A DNA stretch of 64,000 bases from an uncultured Helicobacteraceae bacterium (GCA_937973585.1 CALJKN010000192.1:57330-121329); one strand, 5' to 3'. Positions 50,415-59,727 are shown, numbered from the stretch's first letter. Translations and numbers: made by a program. The notes: generated by a model not told the origin, from the letters alone.

Positions 50415-51149
50415 TCAGTTTTTCAATATCCCTCTTACGTCCCCAAAAAACAGTACATCTTTTAGTGTTGCCTTGACACAATCGTTTTTTGCATCAAACG
50501 CAAGCCAAAGCTCACCCCGCTCGGAAGAGAAAATCTTTTGATTGATAAAAACCACGACATAGCTAGCCGCTTTCGGCTCCTCCAGCCCCTCTTTTATCTC
50601 CGATAGTTTGGCTCCGTGAGGGATTATGAGATCCACCCGTCCGTCTTTAGGATTCGCACCGACGGCATAATATACTTTTTTAGCTCCGGCCGGCATCCCC
50701 TTAAAATCATCGGAGATATTAAAATACAATGTCAAAATATCATTGTCGGCATAGTATTTATTTGGCTCCTCCCCCTTGTCTACAAGTCTGCCGTCTTCGT
50801 ATTTCTCTTTTATTTTTTTGACATCTTTTTTTGTGTGATCAAACAGATACGTCGTCCGCTCTTCTTTGTCGCTCCATCTTTTGTATTGGACAAATCTGTA
50901 CGGAAGATACCCGTTTTTAGTCGTAACACCAAAGCTCTCATACACCTCTTCTCTTTTTTGGCTCAAAAATCTGGCAAGCCCCTCTGTTTTTGCATGAATT
51001 TTCATATGGTAGTTTTGACCGGATACCGTTAGCTTTGCATCGGCAAAACCAAGCTCTCTAAAAACTCCGTACTCAACCTCGTAAAGCGCTTTCTTCTCAA
51101 ATCCAAACAGCGCAAAAACCAGACAGCAACAAATCAAAAAAACTCTCAC
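50415..51149 (-). CDS. DUF3108 domain-containing secreted protein
   Basis: A 244-residue protein beginning with a signal peptide (MRVFLICCCLVFALFGF). It contains the DUF3108 layout: YEVEYGVFRELGFADAKLTV near the start, a central segment with KWSDKEERTTYLFDHTKKDVK, and LWLAFDAKNDCVKA near the end. This beta-rich fold is thought periplasmic and related to LolA/LolB-like folds; function is unknown. The start is GTG at 51149. Divergent from lsrK. Confidence 0.8.
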   Translation of the reverse strand: MRVFLICCCLVFALFGFEKKALYEVEYGVFRELGFADAKLTVSGQNYHMKIHAKTEGLARFLSQKREEVYESFGVTTKNGYLPYRFVQYKRWSDKEERTTYLFDHTKKDVKKIKEKYEDGRLVDKGEEPNKYYADNDILTLYFNISDDFKGMPAGAKKVYYAVGANPKDGRVDLIIPHGAKLSEIKEGLEEPKAASYVVVFINQKIFSSERGELWLAFDAKNDCVKATLKDVLFFGDVRGILKN

Positions 51150-51193
51150 AACCCCTCCAGACGACGTTTTTGCCGATTATAACTTAACCTCAA

Positions 51194-51220
51194 TTTGGCA
51201 AAAGTATAATACATGCCAAA
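51194..51220 (+). promoter_or_regulatory. lsrK promoter -10 flanked by an inverted repeat
   Basis: TATAAT (51205-51210) lies 31 bases before the lsrK ATG, with AAAGGGG as ribosome site. It is bracketed by TTTGGCA (51194-51200) and TGCCAAA (51214-51220), perfect seven-base arms 13 bases apart, a plausible operator for a dimeric repressor. The -35 region is weak. Confidence 0.6.
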
Positions 51221-51241
51221 GTTAGAGACAAAGGGGTTTTA

Positions 51242-52801
51242 ATGGGGTATTTGATGGCGATAGATGCCGGTACCGGAAGCGGCAGAGCGGTTATTTTCGA
51301 CGAATCCGGTAATCAACTTGGAGTCGGGCAAAAAGAGTGGAGCCACCACGGAGAGGACGGCATACCGGGGGCTATGAATTTTGATACCGATAAAGGGTGG
51401 AAGCTAATTTGCGAATGCATCAAAGAGGCGCTTTTAAATGCAAACATCAAAGCCTCCGACATATCTGCCGTTACCTCTACCAGCATGAGAGAGGGGATAG
51501 TCCTTTACGACAAAGACGGAAACGAGATTTGGGCGGTTGCAAACGTCGATTCGAGAGCCGGCGGCGAAGTGGCGTATCTAAATAGTACATTTGAAGGAGC
51601 CGAAGAGGAGTTTTATTCGCATAGCGGTCAGACGTTTGCCCTTGGAGCACTGCCTAGATTATTGTGGCTCAAAAACAACAAACCGTCAGTCTATGAAAAA
51701 ACAAAAACTCTAACAATGATCGACTCATGGGTTTTGTATAGGCTATCCGGAGAGTTTGGGTGCGACCCTTCAAACGGCGGAACGACTGGGGTGTTTGACC
51801 TAAAGACCAGAAACTGGGCAGATTGGATGGCGCAAAAAGTGGGGATCAAAAGCGATATTTTCCCAAAAATTTACGAACCGTCCTCAATCATAGGAACCGT
51901 AACCAAAAAAGCAGCCGAAGAATCCGGACTGACGGAGGGGACTCCTGTCGTGATGGGCGGCGGCGATGTACAGATGGGTTCTGCCGGACTAGGTGTCGTG
52001 GAGTGCTCCGAGTGCGCCGTACTTGGCGGGACGTTTTGGCAACAGGTGGTAAATATAGAGGCCGGAACCGTTGATCCGTCAATGAATCTACGGATAAATC
52101 CACATGTCGTAACAGGGTTGTCGCAGGCCGAGGGGATTACGTTTTTTGCCGGAATGATTATGAGGTGGTTTAGAGATTCTCTGGCAAAAAAAGAGAGAGA
52201 CGAAGCGAGTGCCAAAGGGGTGGATCCTTATGCCTATCTGGAGCGTCTGGCGGCAGATATTCCGGTTGGGAGCTACGGGATAATACCGATTTTCTCCGAC
52301 TCGATGAAATACAAAAAATGGATTCACGCCGCCCCGTCATTTTTGAATCTCCCTTTTGATGCCGACAAAATGGGCGTTGCCGCTTTGTTTAGGGCACTAG
52401 AGGAGAATGCGGCGATAGTGAGCACGGTAAATCTGGAGGAGATTATGAGGTTTAGCGGTGCAAAGCCTGAAAAGATCGTATTTGCCGGAGGGGCGGCAAA
52501 AGGGTTTTTATGGCCTCAGATTTTGGCGGATGCCACAGGAATAACTGTCAAAACTCCGGTAGTCAAAGAAGCCACAAGCCTCGGAGCGGCATTTGCGGCC
52601 GGTACCGGTGTAGGTATATACTCTAGCATATCTGACGGAGCAAAAAATCTAGTCAAATGGGACAAAGAGTTTATCCCGAATCCGGCAAACAAACCGATAT
52701 ACGACGAGGCAAAAACAAACTGGCAAAACGCCTACTCAAAAATGCTCCAACTCGTAAACGAAAAAGCCGTAGCCCCAATGTGGAAAGCTCCGGGGCTATA
52801 A
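51242..52801 (+). CDS. lsrK: Autoinducer-2 kinase LsrK
   Basis: LsrK phosphorylates internalised AI-2 (DPD). The 519-residue FGGY kinase matches the E. coli enzyme, as remembered, along its whole length, including SMREGIVLY, DPSNGGTTG, VVMGGGDVQMG, VLGGTFWQQVVN, MRWFRD, FRALEENAAIVS and the exact last residues LWKAPGL (here MWKAPGL). The ATP phosphate loop is DAGTGSGRAVIFD. This specific likeness separates it from xylulo- and glycerol kinases. No lsrABCD, lsrR, lsrF or lsrG is near. A palindrome overlaps its promoter, and an integrase remnant and tRNA-Leu lie directly downstream, so acquisition by transfer is likely. Confidence 0.93.
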   Translation: MGYLMAIDAGTGSGRAVIFDESGNQLGVGQKEWSHHGEDGIPGAMNFDTDKGWKLICECIKEALLNANIKASDISAVTSTSMREGIVLYDKDGNEIWAVANVDSRAGGEVAYLNSTFEGAEEEFYSHSGQTFALGALPRLLWLKNNKPSVYEKTKTLTMIDSWVLYRLSGEFGCDPSNGGTTGVFDLKTRNWADWMAQKVGIKSDIFPKIYEPSSIIGTVTKKAAEESGLTEGTPVVMGGGDVQMGSAGLGVVECSECAVLGGTFWQQVVNIEAGTVDPSMNLRINPHVVTGLSQAEGITFFAGMIMRWFRDSLAKKERDEASAKGVDPYAYLERLAADIPVGSYGIIPIFSDSMKYKKWIHAAPSFLNLPFDADKMGVAALFRALEENAAIVSTVNLEEIMRFSGAKPEKIVFAGGAAKGFLWPQILADATGITVKTPVVKEATSLGAAFAAGTGVGIYSSISDGAKNLVKWDKEFIPNPANKPIYDEAKTNWQNAYSKMLQLVNEKAVAPMWKAPGL

Positions 52802-52873
52802 AGCAGACGAATAATGACTCAGGGCTGTATTATAGTTGTGGTTGTGGGTTTAATGGGTGTTTTCAAAAATGCT

Positions 52874-52927
52874 TTAAAGTACTGATTTTAAAGGGTGGTG
52901 CGATAAAGGTTTTACTACTTTCGGCAT
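52874..52927 (-). pseudogene. Remnant of a tyrosine integrase start
   Basis: An ATG at 52927 opens a 17-residue frame (MPKVVKPLSHHPLKSVL) that stops at 52874. MPKxVKPLS is the customary first line of P4-type tyrosine integrases in Campylobacterota. The gene would have pointed away from the tRNA-Leu 3' end, which is where such integrases lie after insertion. The body is gone, since lsrK begins or ends immediately next to it. The call rests on a short match, position and the repeats upstream. Confidence 0.45.
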
Positions 52928-52983
52928 TTTTTGATATACCTTGATATGTGTTTTTTGGTAAGTACCAAGAATATATCAAAAAA
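52927..52983. repeat. Nested inverted repeats upstream of the integrase remnant
   Basis: TTTTTTGATATA (52927-52938) and TATATCAAAAAA (52972-52983) are perfect 12-base arms. Between them TTGGTA-AG-TACCAA (52955-52968) is a second palindrome. A further TATATCAAAAA copy follows at 52984-52994. Such repeats are expected of an integrase operator or excisionase/arm sites. Confidence 0.6.
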
Positions 52984-53104
52984 TATATCAAAAACAAAGG
53001 GCTTATATGGATTTTTGTGAACCGTAAAAAATCTTATGATTTTGATTGAGAGCCTATTTTATAGGGGTTTGTGGGATGTTATGGGATTTTGTGAAATGAA
53101 TAAA

Positions 53105-53189
53105 TGGTGCGGTCAGAGAGATTCGAACTCTCACACCAGAAGGCACCACCCCCTCAAGATGGCGTGTCTACCAATTCCACCATGACCGC
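53105..53189 (-). tRNA. tRNA-Leu (anticodon GAG)
   Basis: Minus strand: acceptor GCGGTCA (53189-53183) pairs with TGACCGC, followed by discriminator A and an encoded CCA ending at 53105. The D arm has TTGGTAGACAC; the anticodon stem CCATC/GGTGG holds loop TTGAGGG, anticodon GAG. A long variable arm and T arm GAGAG-TTCGAAT-CTCTC complete it. It is 85 bases long with CCA. tRNA 3' ends are usual integration sites. Confidence 0.97.
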
Positions 53190-53266
53190 ATAAAAAGAAG
53201 TTCCCGTTTTAGGGATGGGAATTTTACCGTTTGAAACTTTAAAGTTTATTTAGTGAGGCCGTCAGG

Positions 53267-55345
53267 CTATTGAACCGCCCGAACTTTTACCGCTTTAAAC
53301 CTCGAAGTTTTGGTAATCTCATCCCCCTCATCCCCAAACAGATAGTTGACACCCGATTCTCTGTAGTGAAACGTAGTGTATAGTGTCCCTTTTTTGATTG
53401 TTTTGGACTCTTTTAGCCGCATTGGGGCGCTCTCTCCGTATTCGGAGACGAGTTTTACCCTCTTTGTCATATCAAACCGTTTCGCATCGTCATGGCTCAC
53501 CAGTATCACATCTTCGTCGTATGCGGATTTTAGCTTTTCTACGACTCTGGTTTGGGAGGCATTGTTGTAATGGGCTATGATTCGCCCCGTTGTGAGCCAA
53601 TATCCCTCACTGCTCTCGGCAATTAACTCCGATACGTGCCCTCTCATCTCGTATTTTTGATAGTAGAGCTTTGCGATACCGTCTGCTGTTCTGAATTTTT
53701 TTTCGTGTAGCCTAGGAGTATCCGAATCCATAGATACCGGCCATTGAAGACCGTCATTATTTGCCGATAATCTCTCGTACGTCGCCCCTTCGTATCTTTT
53801 TACGACACTTCTGGCCTCTGCCCATAGCTCATCTTGGGAGCTAAAAACCAAAGACGGGTCAACCCTTTTTGTTATCTCGTTTAGTATCTCCCAGTCATCC
53901 GGTAAATCCGACTCTACAAGTGGAGCCGATAGGTGTAGCCTCCTCTCGGCATTTGTGTAGACCCCTTTTTTCTCATACGCCGATTTGACCCCGAATACCA
54001 CATCGGCTTTTGCCGTCATATCGGCCTCGATCACCTCGTGGGTAATGAGGAGTTCAAGAGCCGATAACCCTCCGTTTACCTTTGACAGGTTGGCGTGAAT
54101 ATGCGAGAGATCCTCCCCTATGTTGTAAATCGCTTTTACGCCCCCATCTATCGCCGACTCTATCACCTCTTGGGTCTTTAGCCCCTCTCTTGGCGGCACT
54201 TGATAGTCAGGGGCAAAATACGGCAGACACCCCATATCACATGTCCCCTGTACGTTGTTTTGACCCCTTAGAGGCATTAGTCCGACACTCTCTTTGCCGA
54301 TATTTCCGGTTAGAAGAGCTAGATTTGCAATAGCGCTAACGGCGGCAGAACCGTCCAGATGCTCGGTAACGCCTAGACCCCATAGTATCATTGAGCGGCT
54401 TTTTGCGTATGTTCTGGCTACCTCTTTGATTTTTATCGTCAGATTTTCGTATCCGTGTATCTTTGCAAATAGCTCAGGGTTTGCATATTCGTCGGATAGT
54501 ATCGCCTCTTTGTACCCCTCAAAACCCGCTACCCTTTTTTTTACAAACTCTTTGTCGTATAGCTTCTCTTTTAGTATCACATAGGCCATCATATTTAAAA
54601 CCAATAGATTCGCCTCGTACGGGATCGTGAGCTGAAAATTCGCTTTTTTACTCAGCTGAATCTCTCTCACATCCATAACGGCCAATGTCGCCCCTTTTGA
54701 GAGCGCATCCAAAACCCTGTTTGCCACTATCGGGTGCGCCTCTGTAGTATTTGAGCCGATAACTAGCAAAAACTCGGCCCCTAGTATGTCGTCAAAAGGG
54801 TTTGTAGCCGCCCCCTCCCCTACAGTCCGGCGAAGACCCGCAAGAGACGGTGAATGGCATACTCTAGCGCAGTTGTCTATATTTGGAGAGCCTAGCGTCT
54901 GTCTGATAAACCTTTGAAACGAGTAGCTACCCTCACACGAGGTTCTGGCTCCACCTATCCCCGCTATTGACTCTGGACCGTATTTTTGTTTTATCTCTTG
55001 CAGTTTTGCCGCCACCGCATCGTACACCTCATCGTATCCGAGCACATAGTATCCGCTATCTGCGGTAGAGATTGTAGGTTTTTTAGTAACAAAAAGCCCT
55101 TTGTTTGCCTCAAAAAAGCTCTTTTTTACCCTCGCCTCTTTGATTCTAAGGGGGCTATACAGGTATCTCCACCCCTCTTTGCCTTTGATACAGAGCTTTC
55201 CTCGGCTGACCTTGCCGTCCTCTTTTGCGTATACCTTTTTGATTTCTCCGTTTTCTACTACGGCGGCGATATCACACCCTACGCCGCAATATGTGCATAC
55301 CGAGTCAATTATCTTGTGGTGGTTGTGGTTGTTGTGTCTGCTCAA
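53267..55345 (-). CDS. Formate dehydrogenase-like molybdopterin oxidoreductase, Cys type
   Basis: A 692-residue catalytic subunit of the FdhF/NapA class. The N-terminal [4Fe-4S] ligands are Cys17, Cys20, Cys24 and Cys52 (CTYCGVGC..LCIKG). The molybdenum ligand position is Cys163 in NCARVCHSPS, where selenocysteine variants would have Sec. PLRGQNNVQGTCDMG and the C-terminal cofactor-binding part (GYWLTTGRIIAHYNN) agree with formate dehydrogenases. There is no Tat signal, so it is probably cytoplasmic. TTG at 55345, with GGAG seven bases upstream, is the only start before the cluster, and it overlaps the transglycosylase end by 41 bases. No electron-transfer subunit is adjacent. Confidence 0.88.
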   Translation of the reverse strand: MSRHNNHNHHKIIDSVCTYCGVGCDIAAVVENGEIKKVYAKEDGKVSRGKLCIKGKEGWRYLYSPLRIKEARVKKSFFEANKGLFVTKKPTISTADSGYYVLGYDEVYDAVAAKLQEIKQKYGPESIAGIGGARTSCEGSYSFQRFIRQTLGSPNIDNCARVCHSPSLAGLRRTVGEGAATNPFDDILGAEFLLVIGSNTTEAHPIVANRVLDALSKGATLAVMDVREIQLSKKANFQLTIPYEANLLVLNMMAYVILKEKLYDKEFVKKRVAGFEGYKEAILSDEYANPELFAKIHGYENLTIKIKEVARTYAKSRSMILWGLGVTEHLDGSAAVSAIANLALLTGNIGKESVGLMPLRGQNNVQGTCDMGCLPYFAPDYQVPPREGLKTQEVIESAIDGGVKAIYNIGEDLSHIHANLSKVNGGLSALELLITHEVIEADMTAKADVVFGVKSAYEKKGVYTNAERRLHLSAPLVESDLPDDWEILNEITKRVDPSLVFSSQDELWAEARSVVKRYEGATYERLSANNDGLQWPVSMDSDTPRLHEKKFRTADGIAKLYYQKYEMRGHVSELIAESSEGYWLTTGRIIAHYNNASQTRVVEKLKSAYDEDVILVSHDDAKRFDMTKRVKLVSEYGESAPMRLKESKTIKKGTLYTTFHYRESGVNYLFGDEGDEITKTSRFKAVKVRAVQ

Positions 55346-56078
55346 GATTTTCTCCGAAAACTAATGCGGGCTTCTCTGTGGCCCGAAAATACTTTTTTGC
55401 GTCAAGCACCTTTTGGACGTATCTACGTCCCTGCATACTATCCATTTCGCCGGTTAGCCTCTTTAGTACCTCGTCGCTACCTATGGCGTTTATGATTTTT
55501 ACAGCCTCCCCTTTATCTTTGTGAAAAGTCCTCAGAACCGTTCCCGCTCCGGCATTATAAGCGGCTATCGTACAGTACTCCAGACTTTTTTTGTCGGTAA
55601 TCTCCCTAAAAAACCTGTTTTGAATCAGGTACAGATAAGCAACCCCAAGTCTGACGTTTACCCTAGGGTCAAACAATATCTCGGAAGGGGGGAGTGTCTC
55701 TTTTAGGTAGCTAAGTACATACACGTCTTTTACGGCCGTATCCATCTTTAGTTGCATCAACCCCAAAGCATTTGAGACGCTAACGGCATACGGATTAAAG
55801 TTGCTCTCGACTTTTACGATAGAGAGAGCCAGTAGCTTGTCGATACTTTGCCCCTCTGCCTCCTCTTTTATCATCTTTATCATCTCCGCCTCGCTCATAG
55901 TGGGAAGTATCCCTTGTTGTTGCGGATATAAAGGTGGTTTCTCCTCTGTTAGTTGCCTTAGCGGTGGTTCGGACTGTATTTGAGGCTGTATCGGGTTTCC
56001 GTTGTCGTCGTTTATCAAAAATCCGGTATCGGCAAATATCGACACCGCAAGTGACAAAGCACACAAAAAAAGTCTCAA
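55305..56078 (-). CDS. Lytic transglycosylase (SLT domain)
   Basis: A 257-residue exported protein. A signal peptide (MRLFLCALSLAVSIFA) is followed by a proline/glutamine-rich segment, then a Slt domain from about 95. The catalytic Glu lies in IVKVESNFNPYAVSVSNALGLMQLK, with later AAYNAGAGTVLR. It cleaves peptidoglycan glycan strands. The start is TTG one base after the dnaE stop. A Campylobacter homologue also follows dnaE. The C terminus is rich in Gln and Pro. Confidence 0.9.
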   Translation of the reverse strand: MRLFLCALSLAVSIFADTGFLINDDNGNPIQPQIQSEPPLRQLTEEKPPLYPQQQGILPTMSEAEMIKMIKEEAEGQSIDKLLALSIVKVESNFNPYAVSVSNALGLMQLKMDTAVKDVYVLSYLKETLPPSEILFDPRVNVRLGVAYLYLIQNRFFREITDKKSLEYCTIAAYNAGAGTVLRTFHKDKGEAVKIINAIGSDEVLKRLTGEMDSMQGRRYVQKVLDAKKYFRATEKPALVFGENLEQTQQPQPPQDN

Positions 56079-56079
56079 A

Positions 56080-59000
56080 CTACGCCACCCTCTGCGTATT
56101 TTGGCCTATTTGACGTAGTTTTTGGAGCAAGGTATCCGACACCATCACATTTGTCTCCATTTTTACGCTCTCCTTCTCCCCTTCAATTTTCAAAACCAAC
56201 CTTTTTGAACCCGGACACTCAAGGGCTAGCTGATAGAGCTTATCTATGATTTCGCTCTCCCTCTCTATACCTATCGAAACTATCAAATTCTCGATGAGAT
56301 TTGGGACGGCGCTCTCTGTGACCTCTTTTTTGACCTCTTTTTTGAGGGATATTTTTTGCCCTTTTGCCTCGGAGAGCGGGAGGATTTTTTTTGCGTTTAT
56401 TCTGGTGAATTGCTCTGTTTTTGAGATACTGATAGTTATCGCTACAGGCTCTTCCGGTTCCATCGTCTCCAAAGTCTTTAGGTGATCGTCAAACACCATA
56501 AGCTCCAAAGAGCCGTGCAAATCCATAATCGTGAGTATCGCAAATTTGCGGTTATTTTTTTTGGAGATTTTTGTTTTTATCTCCTCTACCCGCCCGATAA
56601 TCATCGTATCCGACCCGTCTGCCAAATCCTCCAGTTCACTCGATAACGTATAGTTTATCTTTGCCAGTTCATCCCTGTAGCTATCTAGCGGGTGGCCTGA
56701 GACATAAAAGCCGAGCGTCTCTTTTTCAAATTCCAAAATCTCTTTTAGGGCGTATTCTGGGATATCTGAGATGGAGATATTCGCCTTTACCATCTCCTCG
56801 TCATCCCCAAAAAGCGAACCGACCGCCTCTTTTTTTGCCCTCGACGACTCGTGTGCCGCCTCCACAAGAGCTTCTACATTGAACAAAAGGGTCTTTCTGG
56901 TGTAGCCGAAATTGTCCATAGAACCTGATTTTATTAGGCTCTCCAGAACTTTTTTGTTTGCTTTTTGACTGTCTATCCGGCTCAAAAAGTCTTCCAAATC
57001 TACGAACCGCTCTTTTTGCCTCTCCTCCAGTATGCTCTGAAGTGCGGCGGCTCCGACCCCCTTGACCGCCCCTAGTCCAAATAGTATCGCCTCTTCACCC
57101 TCTTCCGTCTTTGCCGGCCTAAAGTCTACGGAGCTTTGGACTACGCTAGGCGGGAGGAGTGCAATATTCATCCGCTTAATCTCATCGATGTATTTTACGA
57201 CCTTGTCGGTGTTGTCCATCTCACTTGTGAGCAGTGCGGCCATAAAAGCGGTCGGATAATGGGCTTTTAGATACCCTGTCCGATAGGTGATCATGGCGTA
57301 TGCGGCGGAGTGGGATTTGTTAAATCCGTATCCGGCAAATTTTAGGATGAGATCGAAAAGCTCTTCCGCTTTTTTGCCGTCAAGCCCTTGTGCGGCGGCT
57401 CCGGAGGCAAAATGCGCCTTTTGCTCCTCGATATATTTGATATCTTTTTTACCCATACCACGACGGACAAGGTCGGCTTGCCCCAAAGAGAAGCCCCCTA
57501 TCTTTTGGACTATCTGCATTACCTGCTCTTGATAGACGATAACGCCGTATGTAGGCTCCAATATCTCCTCTAGCTCGGCAAACATATACTCGATTTTTTT
57601 TCGGCCATGCTTTCTTTCGATAAAGTCATCAAGCATCCCAGACTCCATAGGCCCCGGACGATATAGCGCCAAAATCGCAATAATATCCTCAAAAGTCGTT
57701 GGTTTTAGCCTCGTAACCAGATTTTGCATCCCGCTCGACTCTATCTGGAATAGCCCCAGAGTAGCACCGCTTTGGATTAGGTCAAAAACAACCTTGTCGT
57801 CCATCTCCATCTTGTTCCAGTCTATCTGGACACCGTAACTCTCTTTTACTATTTTGACGGCATTGTCTATAACGGTAAGGGTCTTGAGACCCAAAAAGTC
57901 GAACTTTATAAGGTCAACATCCTCCAAGAACCTACCGTCATACTGGGTCGCTATGGTTCCAACATTGCTTCTAAAGAGCGGGGTTTTGTGCCAAAGCTCC
58001 TCGTTTGAGATAACAAGCCCTGCCGCATGGGTTCCGGCATTTCGCTTTAGCCCCTCCAGCTTTACGGCAAACTCCCACATCTTTGTAATTTTCGGGTCGG
58101 ACTCCACAACCTCTTTTATTTTCGGTTCCTGCTCAAAAGCCTCTTTGAGCGTAATCCCCAGTTTTTCAGGAATTAGCTTTGCTATCGCATCGGCCTGTGC
58201 ATACGCTATCCCCATGACTCTGGCGACATCCCTGATAACACCTTTTGCAAGCAAAGAACCAAACGTGATTACCTGTGCGACGTTTAGTCGCCCATAAGCC
58301 TCGGCCACATAGTCGATTACCTCGTCTCTACGCTCCTGACAAAAGTCGGTATCGATATCGGGCATCGATACCCTCTCAGGATTCAAAAACCTCTCAAACA
58401 GCAGATTGTACGGGAGTGGGTCGATGTCTGTTATCTCCAGAGCAAACGCTACGAGACTACCTGCGGCACTCCCCCTGCCGGGTCCCACCGGAATACCGTT
58501 CTCTTTTGCATACCTGATATAGTCCCAAACGATTAGCATATACCCCGGAAACTTCATTTTGTTGATAATATCTATCTCAATTTCCAGTCTCGCCCTATAC
58601 TCGTCGTGTTTATCGGCCGGAATATTCAAAAGCCTTTTATCCAGACCCTCTCTGGCCTTAAACGCAAATAGCTCATCGTCGTCTGCAAATGCTACATTCG
58701 TCTCAGGATTGATCCAGTCTTTTGTAAATTTAAAATTTGGAGGGGTCGGAGAGCCTAGCTTTATGTCCAGAGCGCATTTATCTACTATCTCTTGAGTGTT
58801 TATGAGCGCCTCCGGAATATCGGCATATATCTCTGCCATCTGCTCTGCGGATTTGACGTAAAACTCATGCACGGAGTGTTTTAGCCTTTTTGGGTCGTCT
58901 AGCGTAGTCTGCTGAGAGATACACATAAACGCCTCATGCGCCTCGGAGTCCTCAGGCTCGGTATAGTGGGTGTCGTTTGTCGCTATAAGCTTGATTCCGG

Positions 59001-59616
59001 TCTCTATGGAGAGCCTGATAGTATCTTCATCTATAGAGAGCTGATCCTCTATCCCGTGCCTCATAATCTCCAGATAAAAATCATCTCCAAAAATCTCTCT
59101 ATACTCTAGCGCAACACCCTTTGCCGCTTCGTATCCGCCTGGTGTAAAGTGTTTGTAGTTTCGTTTTGTCTCGACGTTTAGGTGTCTGGCTACCTCTCCG
59201 GCTAGACAAGCGCTTGAACATATCAGCCCCTCGGAATGTGCCTTTAAGAGTTGCTTGTTGATTCTTGGGGCATAGTAAAACCCCTCCAAAAACGCTTTTG
59301 AGGCCAAAATCATCAAATTTTTATAGCCGATTTCGTTTTTCGCAAAGAGGCAGGCGTGGAAGCTCTGGACATTTTTGTCGTCGATATTTTCGCCGTTGTG
59401 GATGTACGCCTCAAGGCCGATTATCGGTTTTATCCCTGATTTTTTGAGGGTTTTATAAAAGTGTATAGCCCCAAACATCGCTCCGTGGTCGGTAATGGCG
59501 CATGCGGTTAGCCCAAGCTCGGATAGTTTTTTGGCAAGCGCCTCCACCTTGTTTGCTCCATCAAGTAGCGAATACTCGGTATGTAGATGCAAATGGGTAA
59601 AAGGTAGTCCGCCCAA
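56080..59616 (-). CDS. dnaE: DNA polymerase III alpha subunit
   Basis: The replicative polymerase subunit, 1178 residues. The N-terminal PHP domain begins FTHLHLHTEYSLLDGANK. The polymerase core has PGRGSAAGSLVAFALEITDIDP and the catalytic aspartates MPDIDTDF. NRAGTHAAG-like KRNAGTHAAGLVIS, fingers, HhH and an OB domain (GRVEEIKTKISKKNNRKF, about 995-1075) follow. Length is like E. coli (1160). TTG at 59616 is used, as no ATG precedes the conserved start. Confidence 0.97.
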   Translation of the reverse strand: MGGLPFTHLHLHTEYSLLDGANKVEALAKKLSELGLTACAITDHGAMFGAIHFYKTLKKSGIKPIIGLEAYIHNGENIDDKNVQSFHACLFAKNEIGYKNLMILASKAFLEGFYYAPRINKQLLKAHSEGLICSSACLAGEVARHLNVETKRNYKHFTPGGYEAAKGVALEYREIFGDDFYLEIMRHGIEDQLSIDEDTIRLSIETGIKLIATNDTHYTEPEDSEAHEAFMCISQQTTLDDPKRLKHSVHEFYVKSAEQMAEIYADIPEALINTQEIVDKCALDIKLGSPTPPNFKFTKDWINPETNVAFADDDELFAFKAREGLDKRLLNIPADKHDEYRARLEIEIDIINKMKFPGYMLIVWDYIRYAKENGIPVGPGRGSAAGSLVAFALEITDIDPLPYNLLFERFLNPERVSMPDIDTDFCQERRDEVIDYVAEAYGRLNVAQVITFGSLLAKGVIRDVARVMGIAYAQADAIAKLIPEKLGITLKEAFEQEPKIKEVVESDPKITKMWEFAVKLEGLKRNAGTHAAGLVISNEELWHKTPLFRSNVGTIATQYDGRFLEDVDLIKFDFLGLKTLTVIDNAVKIVKESYGVQIDWNKMEMDDKVVFDLIQSGATLGLFQIESSGMQNLVTRLKPTTFEDIIAILALYRPGPMESGMLDDFIERKHGRKKIEYMFAELEEILEPTYGVIVYQEQVMQIVQKIGGFSLGQADLVRRGMGKKDIKYIEEQKAHFASGAAAQGLDGKKAEELFDLILKFAGYGFNKSHSAAYAMITYRTGYLKAHYPTAFMAALLTSEMDNTDKVVKYIDEIKRMNIALLPPSVVQSSVDFRPAKTEEGEEAILFGLGAVKGVGAAALQSILEERQKERFVDLEDFLSRIDSQKANKKVLESLIKSGSMDNFGYTRKTLLFNVEALVEAAHESSRAKKEAVGSLFGDDEEMVKANISISDIPEYALKEILEFEKETLGFYVSGHPLDSYRDELAKINYTLSSELEDLADGSDTMIIGRVEEIKTKISKKNNRKFAILTIMDLHGSLELMVFDDHLKTLETMEPEEPVAITISISKTEQFTRINAKKILPLSEAKGQKISLKKEVKKEVTESAVPNLIENLIVSIGIERESEIIDKLYQLALECPGSKRLVLKIEGEKESVKMETNVMVSDTLLQKLRQIGQNTQRVA

Positions 59617-59727
59617 ACTAAAAGCCTAATTTCAAAATATTTGACCGGATTGTATCAATTTTTGGGTAAGCCTCGTATTTAGCGTAAAAATATAGACTGT
59701 ATGATTTTTATGGCTTTTTGCAATGCT

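Noticed and set aside
51242..52801. Xylulokinase or glycerol kinase
   Set aside because: Motifs and the C-terminal WKAPGL match LsrK specifically rather than the other FGGY kinases.
53267..55345. Possible selenocysteine in the formate dehydrogenase
   Set aside because: The molybdenum ligand codon encodes Cys163 and no in-frame TGA is present in the frame.
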